DNA of 34,748 nucleotides from a virus, in the IMG/VR virus record IMGVR_UViG_3300042154_000420, positions 1 through 34,748 of that record. One strand, written 5' to 3'. Shown here in pieces: positions 16,641 through 22,177 of this stretch (positions within the stretch are counted from its first letter, which is position 1; the number at the start of each line of letters is the position of its first letter). The notes under the pieces were generated by a model that worked only from the letters and a program-made list of their open reading frames with translations, made no database searches and was not told the DNA's origin. Position numbers and translations under genes: made by a program.

Positions 16641-16804
16641 GTGCTGGTCTCCATTCGGGTTTTCAAGCGCTCCAGCATTGTTTTGACAACGTATGCGCGG
16701 CTTTTAACCTCATAAGGCATTGCGTGGCCAAAGACTTCTGGGTGCAGCAAGTCATTGACCAGATCAAGGCAGGCATCAAGGGCTGGTGGTAGTTCATTGT
16801 TCAC
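16625..16804 (-). CDS. 59-residue helical protein, GTG start
   Basis: Starts at GTG 16804 with GGAG eight bases upstream, and ends at TAA 16627-16625. The product (LPPALDACLDLVNDLLHPEV ... YEVKSRAYVVKTMLERLKTR) is a regular amphipathic helical protein with normal codon use, so it is more than chance. Its GTG follows immediately, with no gap, after the stop of the overprinted frame at 16805, and overlaps the methyltransferase end by 11 bases. Function unknown. Confidence 0.72.
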   Translation of the reverse strand: MNNELPPALDACLDLVNDLLHPEVFGHAMPYEVKSRAYVVKTMLERLKTRMETSTWPEA

Positions 16805-17618
16805 TTAAGATTCTCCATGCTGTGGCTGCGCACAATGGCACTTGGCCATTTCCAATGGCTTTAAGTCTGTCCACCCTAGCGGCCACCCCATCAGCCACTC
16901 GACCCACACTGGGTTCAGTGGCCCACCAGCCTGTGCCGCTAGGGGGATTTCGTTCCTCTTGTACTCCGAGGGATTTCCACCGTCTTTGTGCATTCTGGAC
17001 ACTGGTGTTGGCCAAAGTCTGGGATTGTTCACTTGGTCCACCAGTCTGATTTGTACGGGCTGACCATTCGCTCGATGATTCTTGCCTTGCTTGAGTATTC
17101 CAGATGTCCCCCCCCCCCCCGTGTCGGGCGTGCGCCACAATCCAGATGCGGTCGCGCTGGTGCGGTGCGCCAATGTCGGCAGCTCCCATAACATTCCATT
17201 TCGAGTCATACCCGAGACTGGAAAGGTCTCCAAGGACTCGCCCGATTCCTCGATGAATGAGCATTGGGCTGTTTTCCACAAATACAAATCTGGGTCGAAT
17301 TTCGCTAACCACCCGCGCCATGTGATACCACATTGAGGAGTTTTCTCCATCAAGCCCTGCGCCTCTGCCGGCAATGGAAATGTCGGTGCATGGAAAGCCG
17401 CCAGATACGACATCAACAATGCCTGCCCATGGCTTCCCGTCAAAGGTTTGAACGTCATCCCAAATCGGGAAAGGCGCGAGAATGCCGTCATTTTGTCTGG
17501 CGCACAATACGCTAGCTGGGTATGGCTCCCACTCGACTGCGCAGACTGTGCGCCATCCAAGGAGCTTGCCTCCGAGTATTCCTCCACCAGCGCCTGCGAA
17601 AAGAGCCAGCTCATTCAT
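16794..17618 (-). CDS. dcm: DNA (cytosine-5) methyltransferase
   Basis: 274 residues from ATG 17618 (AAGGA five bases upstream); the in-frame ATG at 17624 overlaps that site. C5-methyltransferase motifs appear in order: I, ALFAGAGGGILGG; IV, VVSGGFPCTDIS with the catalytic Cys; VI, FVENSPML; VIII, PHQRDRIWIVA; IX/X, RVADGVAARVDRLKAIGNGQ. The region between VIII and IX, which sets target specificity, is short, and the total is less than typical (about 320). It would methylate phage DNA to evade host restriction. A G13 run sits right after motif VIII, and a second frame covers the whole gene. Confidence 0.92.
   Translation of the reverse strand: MNELALFAGAGGGILGGKLLGWRTVCAVEWEPYPASVLCARQNDGILAPFPIWDDVQTFDGKPWAGIVDVVSGGFPCTDISIAGRGAGLDGENSSMWYHMARVVSEIRPRFVFVENSPMLIHRGIGRVLGDLSSLGYDSKWNVMGAADIGAPHQRDRIWIVAHARHGGGGDIWNTQARQESSSEWSARTNQTGGPSEQSQTLANTSVQNAQRRWKSLGVQEERNPPSGTGWWATEPSVGRVADGVAARVDRLKAIGNGQVPLCAATAWRILSEQ
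16805..17614 (-). CDS. Overprinted frame coextensive with the methyltransferase
   Basis: 269 codons on the same strand as the methyltransferase, shifted by +1, without a stop. Its ATG 17614 forms an ATGA overlap with the upstream stop, the standard junction here, and lies nine bases after AAGGA. Its TAA (16807-16805) touches the GTG of the next gene. The translation begins MSWLFSQALVEEYSEASSLD and ends in LNPVWVEWLMGWPLGWTDLK, with a WPTP motif; I recall very similar sequences as stand-alone phage proteins, but have not checked. Either a truly dual-coded gene or a conserved by-product of methyltransferase motifs. No biochemical function can be named. Confidence 0.55.
   Translation of the reverse strand: MSWLFSQALVEEYSEASSLDGAQSAQSSGSHTQLAYCAPDKMTAFSRLSRFGMTFKPLTGSHGQALLMSYLAAFHAPTFPLPAEAQGLMEKTPQCGITWRGWLAKFDPDLYLWKTAQCSFIEESGESLETFPVSGMTRNGMLWELPTLAHRTSATASGLWRTPDTGGGGTSGILKQGKNHRANGQPVQIRLVDQVNNPRLWPTPVSRMHKDGGNPSEYKRNEIPLAAQAGGPLNPVWVEWLMGWPLGWTDLKPLEMAKCHCAQPQHGES
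17108..17120. repeat. Homopolymer of 13 C (13 G in the coding strand)
   Basis: Thirteen consecutive C on the + strand, read as four Gly codons plus one base in both overlapping minus-strand frames. Runs this long are unstable in replication and are classic sites of slipped-strand phase variation; they are also error-prone in sequencing. Another run of eight C is at about 25911-25918. Confidence 0.97.
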
Positions 17619-17892
17619 CACCATCCTTAAAATTAGCCAAAGCAGTCACTTCAATGTGGTCCACCATGGACTGCAAAAGCAAGTGGGCAATGTCCACATT
17701 ACTGCTGGCGATGTACGCGTTATTAAGGGCCATGCACTCTTCAATATCTGGCTCATAGGGCGCGCCATAGGAATCTGTCGAGCCTTTCTCTTCTGGGCTG
17801 TATTCCAAGAAGCAGACCAGATCGACATCTTCTACTGAGCAGGCAAACTGGAATAAGTCTTTTGGGCATGGGGGTGTGGCTGGGTAGTTCAT
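17611..17892 (-). CDS. Small acidic protein upstream of the methyltransferase
   Basis: 93 residues. Strongly acidic with several Cys (CSVEDVDLVCFLEYSPEEKG, PYEPDIEECMALNNAYIA), ending ...ALANFKDGDE. The C-terminal helix VDIAHLLLQSMVDHIEV is regular. Its start overlaps the previous gene as ATGA and its stop overlaps the ATG of the overprinted frame. No family recognised; acidic phage proteins of this size can be DNA mimics, which is speculation here. Confidence 0.68.
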   Translation of the reverse strand: MNYPATPPCPKDLFQFACSVEDVDLVCFLEYSPEEKGSTDSYGAPYEPDIEECMALNNAYIASSNVDIAHLLLQSMVDHIEVTALANFKDGDE

Positions 17893-18113
17893 GCTTGTTT
17901 CCTCAACTCTTTTATGGCATTGGCTGCATAGTGGTAATAGTTGTGGTTGCCATTGTTACTCTGGGCCTCATGCAGGCCCATCAGCAAGTCAATGCAAGCC
18001 TGGCGCTCATGCTGGGCCACAAGCTCTGCAAAATCATAAGTCGCACTGCCAATTTCATACCAGTCAAGACCGGCATCATGGGCTAGTTTTTTGTATTCAT
18101 TCACTTGGCTCAT
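17889..18113 (-). CDS. Small helical protein
   Basis: 74 residues from ATG 18113, in an ATGA overlap with the upstream membrane peptide (an earlier ATG at 18125 would add four residues). Sequence features: YKKLAHDAGLDWYEIGSAT and a helix FAELVAQHERQACIDLLMGL. Proteins with the ...HERxACIDLLM... pattern are frequent in phage accessory regions; function unknown. Confidence 0.65.
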   Translation of the reverse strand: MSQVNEYKKLAHDAGLDWYEIGSATYDFAELVAQHERQACIDLLMGLHEAQSNNGNHNYYHYAANAIKELRKQA

Positions 18114-18205
18114 GCTGACCACCATGCGACAAGTAATGCAGCCAAGCCAACGCCAATGGCCAAGGCAGTCAAATAATCCAGAAGGGTTTCGGTTGAGGGT
18201 TTCAT
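18110..18205 (-). CDS. 31-residue membrane peptide
   Basis: ATG 18205 to TGA 18110. One membrane helix (TALAIGVGLAALLVAWW) follows a short polar start (MKPSTETLLDYL). Stop and next start share ATGA. The leader aacgaaagaaac directly upstream is nearly the same as that before the gene starting at 18630, suggesting a shared ribosome-binding or control element. Confidence 0.62.
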   Translation of the reverse strand: MKPSTETLLDYLTALAIGVGLAALLVAWWSA

Positions 18206-18222
18206 TGGTTTCTTTCGTTAAT

Positions 18223-18236
18223 GGGGCCGAAGCCCC
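18223..18236 (-). terminator. GC hairpin with UUCG tetraloop between minus-strand genes
   Basis: On the minus strand GGGGC-TTCG-GCCCC forms a five-pair stem closed by the very stable cUUCGg loop. No T run follows, so it may be a pause/attenuator or an mRNA-stabilising 3' end for the upstream gene rather than a full terminator. Confidence 0.5.
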
Positions 18237-18246
18237 GTGGGTTTAA

Positions 18247-18630
18247 TTAGGCTGCGGCTTTCTCGGCAAATAAGCGCTTGGCTTCTGTGCCTTGATCTGC
18301 ATACTCATCAGAGCCATAAGCTGGATCGATCTCATCCCAAAATGTAGGAGAAATAAACTTGCCAGCTTCAAGCGCTGCATTAACACGGGCGGCTAAACGA
18401 TCTGCTTTGGCTGAAGCCTCTGCGCGTAAATCGGGAAAATAAGCGTCACCAGTCTCTTCACAAATAACTTGCTGAGTGCCATTAAAAGTGGCTTGATGAC
18501 GAAAACGCTTACCAGCTGCATTCTCGATGACCACATAAAACTGCTCTGCAATGAATGGATGACCATCACAAGAGTAACCAGCGTTAAAGAGATCAGAAGC
18601 TACTGAGGCGGTAAAAGTTGTGTTTTTCAT
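18247..18630 (-). CDS. First gene of the minus operon, conserved unknown
   Basis: 127 residues from ATG 18630 (earlier in-frame starts at 18696 run through the promoter region and are unlikely). Contains FNAGYSCDGHPFIAEQFYVV, KRFRHQATFNGTQQVICEET and a C-terminal Ala/Arg helix (AEASAKADRLAARVNAALEA). A soluble early protein of unknown role; it is the only gene of the operon separated from the next by more than 40 bases. Confidence 0.72.
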   Translation of the reverse strand: MKNTTFTASVASDLFNAGYSCDGHPFIAEQFYVVIENAAGKRFRHQATFNGTQQVICEETGDAYFPDLRAEASAKADRLAARVNAALEAGKFISPTFWDEIDPAYGSDEYADQGTEAKRLFAEKAAA

Positions 18631-18746
18631 TTCGTTTCTTTCGTTTACTTGTTTAGGAGTAACGAAGTATGACAGAAATAAACTATCTGTAAACAATTAT
18701 TTTTTATGTGTTGTTTTTATACATAAAGCGCAATTAGAATGCGACC
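18631..18746. promoter_or_regulatory. Divergent control region between the minus operon and the Cro-like gene
   Basis: An A+T-rich 116-base gap. On the minus strand TTTACA, a 16-base spacer and CATACT form a plausible sigma70 promoter for the gene starting at 18630. The inverted repeat ACAGA...TCTGT (18672-18690) overlaps that promoter, and TATGT...ACATA (about 18705-18725) lies before the + gene; both could be operators for the small HTH protein at 18747. Boxes are weak matches judged by eye. Confidence 0.5.
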
Positions 18747-18947
18747 ATGCAATCAATTCACGACATCAAGGCAAAGGCCAAGGCCCACAAGATCACCATG
18801 TCTGCGGTGTGCAATGAGGCTGGCATCCAGCAGTCCCAGGTGAGCCGGTGGCTGTCTGGGACTGTGGAGCCATTGTGGACATCAGTCAATCAATTGCACT
18901 TGGCGCTTGAGAAACTGATCGACAGATCACCAGTCGCTATCGACTGA
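18747..18947 (+). CDS. Cro/XRE-like small HTH regulator
   Basis: 66 residues. The segment ITMSAVCNEAGIQQSQVSRWL is a helix-turn-helix of XRE/Cro type (about residues 16-38), followed by SGTVEPLWTSVNQLHLALEK. The protein has only the DNA-binding domain, so it likely acts as a dimer on the inverted repeats just upstream, controlling the divergent operon. Its 3' end overlaps the convergent ssDNA-binding protein gene by 21 bases, allowing antisense interference. No integrase accompanies it, so lysogeny is not implied. Confidence 0.8.
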   Translation: MQSIHDIKAKAKAHKITMSAVCNEAGIQQSQVSRWLSGTVEPLWTSVNQLHLALEKLIDRSPVAID

Positions 18948-19496
18948 CTCGGCCACTGGTGCAGAGCCTTTGCCTGCCACCACGCCAAAGTCACTGGCCG
19001 CTGAAGGCTTTGCACCACCCAGCGAGTCACCCTTTGACAACAACATGATGTTGTTCAAGCCATACGACACGCCCTTGTTGCCTGCTTGGTCATAAGCATA
19101 GGCATTCAAGCTCACTCGGCCATAGTCGCCAGAGACAATATCTTGTGATCCAAGAATGTCATGGCCATGGGCATCCACTGCACCAGGCTTGTTGGTGCTT
19201 TTGGTGTTGAAAAAGAAATGGCCTTTGTACTCATCACCCAGTGGTGATCCATCAGATTTCACTTCAGTGTCGCCATCACGCAAGGGATTGCGAACAGTTT
19301 TGGGGATTTTGTCTCCGAACTTGGCGGTCAATGCGGCCTTGGCTGCCGCTTTCAATTGGTTCACAGTGTCAAGGTCTGTCTTTGGGACAAGCACTTGTGT
19401 TGAGAACTCTTCTTTGCCGTTCATTTCATTCTTGCGAGCTGTTAAAGCTGAGAAATAAGAAAAACGAACTTTTCCGGTTACGACTCTGGTTGACAT
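18927..19496 (-). CDS. Single-stranded DNA-binding protein, DUF2815 family
   Basis: 189 residues. Begins MSTRVVTGKVRFSYFSALTA, then FSTQVLVPKTDLDTVNQLKA, VRNPLRDGDTE, GHFFFNTKS, GDYGRVSLNAYAYDQAGNKG and VSYGLNNIMLLSKGD. These match the DUF2815 family, OB-fold phage ssDNA-binding proteins. It should coat single strands during replication and recombination. In related phages it sits with DUF2800 and a helicase, exactly as here, though on the opposite strand to them and transcribed divergently from 19497-19613. Confidence 0.9.
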   Translation of the reverse strand: MSTRVVTGKVRFSYFSALTARKNEMNGKEEFSTQVLVPKTDLDTVNQLKAAAKAALTAKFGDKIPKTVRNPLRDGDTEVKSDGSPLGDEYKGHFFFNTKSTNKPGAVDAHGHDILGSQDIVSGDYGRVSLNAYAYDQAGNKGVSYGLNNIMLLSKGDSLGGAKPSAASDFGVVAGKGSAPVAESVDSDW

Positions 19497-19613
19497 GGTT
19501 TTTTCCTTTTAAGGGTTTACGAGGTTTAACGATTTATCGTTTTCTGCGTTTGCAGAAATTGCACTTTAGCACAAATCAGATATGATGCAAATAAATTAAA
19601 CGAGGAAACGATC
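19497..19613. promoter_or_regulatory. Divergent early promoter region with two palindromes
   Basis: Two perfect inverted repeats lie side by side: AACGAT-TT-ATCGTT (19528-19541) and TTCTGC-GTTT-GCAGAA (19542-19557). They are followed on the + strand by TTGCAC (19559-19564), a 16-base spacer and TATGAT (19581-19586), a good -10 box. GAGGAAA precedes ATG 19614. The palindromes look like operators for the early + operon and the ssDNA-binding protein gene. Confidence 0.6.
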
Positions 19614-20843
19614 ATGCAACTATTCCCCCATCAGCAAGAGGCCAAGCTCTTCTTGCTGTCTAGGCGCAGGGCCATACTGGCCGACCAACCAAGGGTTGGC
19701 AAGACGCTACCCACAGCAGCTGCTGCACTTGAAAACCTACCGGCCCTCATCGTCTGTCCCGCCATTGCCAAGACAGTCTGGGAGGCGGCTTTCAGTAAGC
19801 TCGCGCCCAATGTCTCAGTGAATGTGGTCAATGGAAAAAAGGGCGCTTCAGAGGTAAACAGTGCCGATGTGACCATCATTAACTACGATGTTTTGCAATA
19901 CGCACAAACGAATGTGGACAGATATAACACGCTAGTTTTGGATGAGTGCCATAGGCTGGCCAACCCAAAGGCAAAGCGCACCAAGGCTGCGATGTTGGCC
20001 ATGAAGAAGATTGATTGCGTCTTTGCGCTCAGTGGCACTATCGTGCCAAATCGCCCAGCAGAACTGTGGCCCATCTTGCACGGCTTGGGCATTTACCGAG
20101 GCGGCTGGTTTGACTTTGTCTACCGATATGCAAAAGCATGGAGTCCACCATGGGGCGGCCTTGATGTGTCTGGCGCGTCAAACATCCCAGAACTGAAAGC
20201 CCTGGTCAAGCCCCATATGCTCAGACGCAAAAAAGAAGACATCTTCATGGACTACAAAGAGCCACAAGTGAGCCTGATCACCTTTGACTTGGCGGTGGAT
20301 AAGAGAGAGCAGTCATTTGATGCTGACGCATTGGTGGCCAATCCCAATGCGCTACTGGCCTTTGAAGGCTTGTCAGAGATCATGCGGGAAGCTGGCATCA
20401 GGAAAGCTCCACTGGCCATTGAATTCATTGCCGACTTGCTCAATTCTGACGAGCCAGTGGTGGTGTTTGCCCATCACAAAGAGGTGGTGGCCATGCTGAC
20501 TGAGGGATTGAAAGAACACAAGCCGGTCATGGTAGTGGGTGACACGCCCAAGGCCCAGCGCCAAAAGAACATTGACGCATTTCAGTCTGGCAAGACCAAG
20601 TGCTTTATTGGCAACATCAGCTCATGTGGCGAGGGCATTGATCTGTCCACTGCTGACACGATTGTCTTTGTCGAGCCAACTTGGCAGACCAGTGCATTGG
20701 AGCAGGCCAGCAGCCGAGTCGAAAACATTAACAAAAACGGCATCAAGCCATTGATCTACTTGCTGACAGTCAGGGCATCACTGGACCACACAATTCTTGG
20801 CAAAGTCATAGCCAAGCAGAAAATCATTTCACAAATCATTTAA
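19614..20843 (+). CDS. SNF2-family DNA helicase/translocase
   Basis: 409 residues. Motif Q-like LFPHQQEAKLFLL, motif I ADQPRVGKT (23-31), Ia ALIVCPA, II LDECH (109-113), III ALSGT, then V/VI SSCGEGIDLSTADT and QTSALEQASSRVENI. This is the SMARCAL1-like minimal SNF2 core common in phages. ATP-driven movement on DNA in replication fork remodelling or recombination is expected. Motif I has Pro-Arg in place of the more usual Met-Gly/Leu-Gly before VGKT. It is the first gene of the early operon; GAGGAAA precedes the start. Confidence 0.9.
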   Translation: MQLFPHQQEAKLFLLSRRRAILADQPRVGKTLPTAAAALENLPALIVCPAIAKTVWEAAFSKLAPNVSVNVVNGKKGASEVNSADVTIINYDVLQYAQTNVDRYNTLVLDECHRLANPKAKRTKAAMLAMKKIDCVFALSGTIVPNRPAELWPILHGLGIYRGGWFDFVYRYAKAWSPPWGGLDVSGASNIPELKALVKPHMLRRKKEDIFMDYKEPQVSLITFDLAVDKREQSFDADALVANPNALLAFEGLSEIMREAGIRKAPLAIEFIADLLNSDEPVVVFAHHKEVVAMLTEGLKEHKPVMVVGDTPKAQRQKNIDAFQSGKTKCFIGNISSCGEGIDLSTADTIVFVEPTWQTSALEQASSRVENINKNGIKPLIYLLTVRASLDHTILGKVIAKQKIISQII

Positions 20844-20855
20844 CCAGGAGAAACC

Positions 20856-21863
20856 ATGCAACACGAAACCAGAAAACACGCTCGCCTGTCTGCATCCCGC
20901 ACAGACCGATTCATGCAATGCCCAGGCAGTTATCGCCTAGAGTCATTGATGCCCTATGAGCCAGCAGGCGAGGCCGCTGCCATTGGAACGGCCATCCATG
21001 AGCTGTCAGAGATCATTTTGACTGGTAAAGAAATTCCAGCCGGCACTGACCCAGACCATCTGTCCATGGCCCAAGGCTATGCCGACTTTGTCAACACACT
21101 GGTGGAAAACCCCAGAAAGAAGTTGATCGAAGTCAACTTGGATGAAGGTCTGAAGTCTCTGCACCCAGCGCTTGGTGGCACGGCTGATGCAGTGTTGGTT
21201 GATGGCGACCATTTAATTATTTTGGACCTTAAAACTGGAAGAGTGCCAGTCGAAGCTAAAGACAACAAACAAATGCTGACCTATGCATTGGGCGCGATGA
21301 GGCAATTCAAAGCGCCCAGCTACATCACTTGCACCATGCACATCTTCCAGCCCAAGGTCGGCCACAGCAAGTGGACAGTCACTGGCCAGGACTTGGTGGA
21401 CCATGGCGCCAGACTCAAGGCCGCAGCCGAGCTGGCTTTGAGTGATGACGCACCAACAAGCCCCAGTGTGGATGCCTGCCGGTATTGCAAGGCCAAGACC
21501 ATCTGCCCCAGTATGCGTGAGAAGGTCCAAGAGACCGCTAGAAGCGATTTCAAGCCTGACACCACTGTTACCCCTGAGATGCTCGATGACGCTGCTCTGG
21601 TGGCCGCATGGGCCGATGCTGTGCAGTCTGCTGCCAAAGAGCAGTTGGCCAATGGCAAATCAATCCAAGGCTGGACCATGCGTCTTGGTCGCAAGACCAA
21701 ATTCTGGAAGGATGAGAAGCTGGTCCAAGAAGCATTCAAAGACTTGCTGATCGCGTGGGAACTCAAAAGCCCCAGTGCCGTCTTAAAACTTGGGGTCGAG
21801 GTGAGCGAAGACCTAGTCGGTGAGAAGGTGGCTGCGCCAAGTCTGGTCAAGGCCAAGGAATGA
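20856..21863 (+). CDS. DUF2800 Cas4-like PD-(D/E)XK nuclease
   Basis: 335 residues. LSASRTDRFMQCPGSYRLE with Cys 22, GTAIHELSE with the His, LIILDLKTGRVPVEA with the catalytic D-x-K, QMLTYALGA, and the C-terminal cluster CRYCKAKTICPSM (Cys 208, 211, 217). The four Cys form an Fe-S cluster in this RecB/Cas4 type of nuclease. It should process DNA ends during recombination-dependent replication with the SNF2 helicase and DUF2815 protein. Start preceded by AGGAG. Confidence 0.9.
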   Translation: MQHETRKHARLSASRTDRFMQCPGSYRLESLMPYEPAGEAAAIGTAIHELSEIILTGKEIPAGTDPDHLSMAQGYADFVNTLVENPRKKLIEVNLDEGLKSLHPALGGTADAVLVDGDHLIILDLKTGRVPVEAKDNKQMLTYALGAMRQFKAPSYITCTMHIFQPKVGHSKWTVTGQDLVDHGARLKAAAELALSDDAPTSPSVDACRYCKAKTICPSMREKVQETARSDFKPDTTVTPEMLDDAALVAAWADAVQSAAKEQLANGKSIQGWTMRLGRKTKFWKDEKLVQEAFKDLLIAWELKSPSAVLKLGVEVSEDLVGEKVAAPSLVKAKE

Positions 21864-21952
21864 GAAGCCTATACATCTGGGCAATTGTTGTTGCCTCACT
21901 CGCTGCCTACTGGTCTTACATGATCTATTTGGTTTTTTACTGGCCTGTATAG
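21860..21952 (+). CDS. 30-residue membrane peptide
   Basis: ATG 21860 overlaps the upstream TGA, AAGGA lies just before. Nearly the whole product is one membrane helix (IWAIVVASLAAYWSYMIYLV). It resembles in size the peptides at 4958 and 18110 but not in sequence. Function unknown. Confidence 0.62.
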   Translation: MRSLYIWAIVVASLAAYWSYMIYLVFYWPV

Positions 21953-21975
21953 AATCCAAACCTTGCAAAAAAAAT

Positions 21976-22007
21976 CCCTCGGTCCATGCGTTAACAGTGA
22001 CCGAGGG
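21976..22007. promoter_or_regulatory. Nine-pair hairpin covering a ribosome site; terminator on the minus strand
   Basis: CCCTCGGTC (21976-21984) pairs perfectly with GACCGAGGG (21999-22007) around a 14-base loop containing GTTAAC. On the + strand the right arm contains GAGGGG, the ribosome site for the ATG at 22017. On the minus strand the stem is followed by T8 (21975-21967), a full intrinsic terminator pointing back to the early genes. Confidence 0.7.
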
Positions 22008-22016
22008 GAATTCAAA

Positions 22017-22031
22017 ATGGCAACTACATGA
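22017..22031 (+). CDS. Four-codon leader peptide (MATT) coupled to the next ORF
   Basis: ATG GCA ACT ACA TGA starts six to ten bases after GAGGGGAA and its stop overlaps ATG 22028. Such a minimal ORF may serve only to deliver ribosomes to the following start. Speculative, because no expression evidence is available. Confidence 0.35.
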   Translation: MATT

Positions 22032-22162
22032 AACCCCAACTTAAAGGAATTTCAGTGACCATTCTAGTCCCGAGTGGTATAGTATTTGAAGCCACGGCTA
22101 GGGTAGCTCCCGAAAAGCAGACTGAATCACTGCCTGCCGATGCGCTTTCATATGATTCGTAA
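22028..22162 (+). CDS. Small ORF between nuclease and primase
   Basis: 44 residues (MKPQLKGISVTILVPSGIVF, then EATARVAPEKQTESL). No direct ribosome site, but coupled by ATGA to the four-codon leader upstream. A short beta-like start and polar end; no family recognised. It could be chance, but it fills the only gap in this operon. Confidence 0.45.
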   Translation: MKPQLKGISVTILVPSGIVFEATARVAPEKQTESLPADALSYDS

Positions 22163-22177
22163 TCGAAAGATTCATCG

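Noticed and set aside
16280-16792. Long + strand frames opposite the minus operon (e.g. 16280-16792, 17482-17838)
   Set aside because: They are antisense to well-supported minus genes, with irregular composition and no start signals.
17101-17125. Interpretation of the 13-C run purely as a sequencing artefact
   Set aside because: The length as given keeps both frames intact to their proper ends, including MTase motifs IX/X, so the reported length is at least coherent; exact length still needs read-level proof.
18747-18947. Lysogeny module suggested by the Cro-like gene
   Set aside because: No integrase, excisionase, partition system or attachment-like repeat is visible, so temperate life is not supported.
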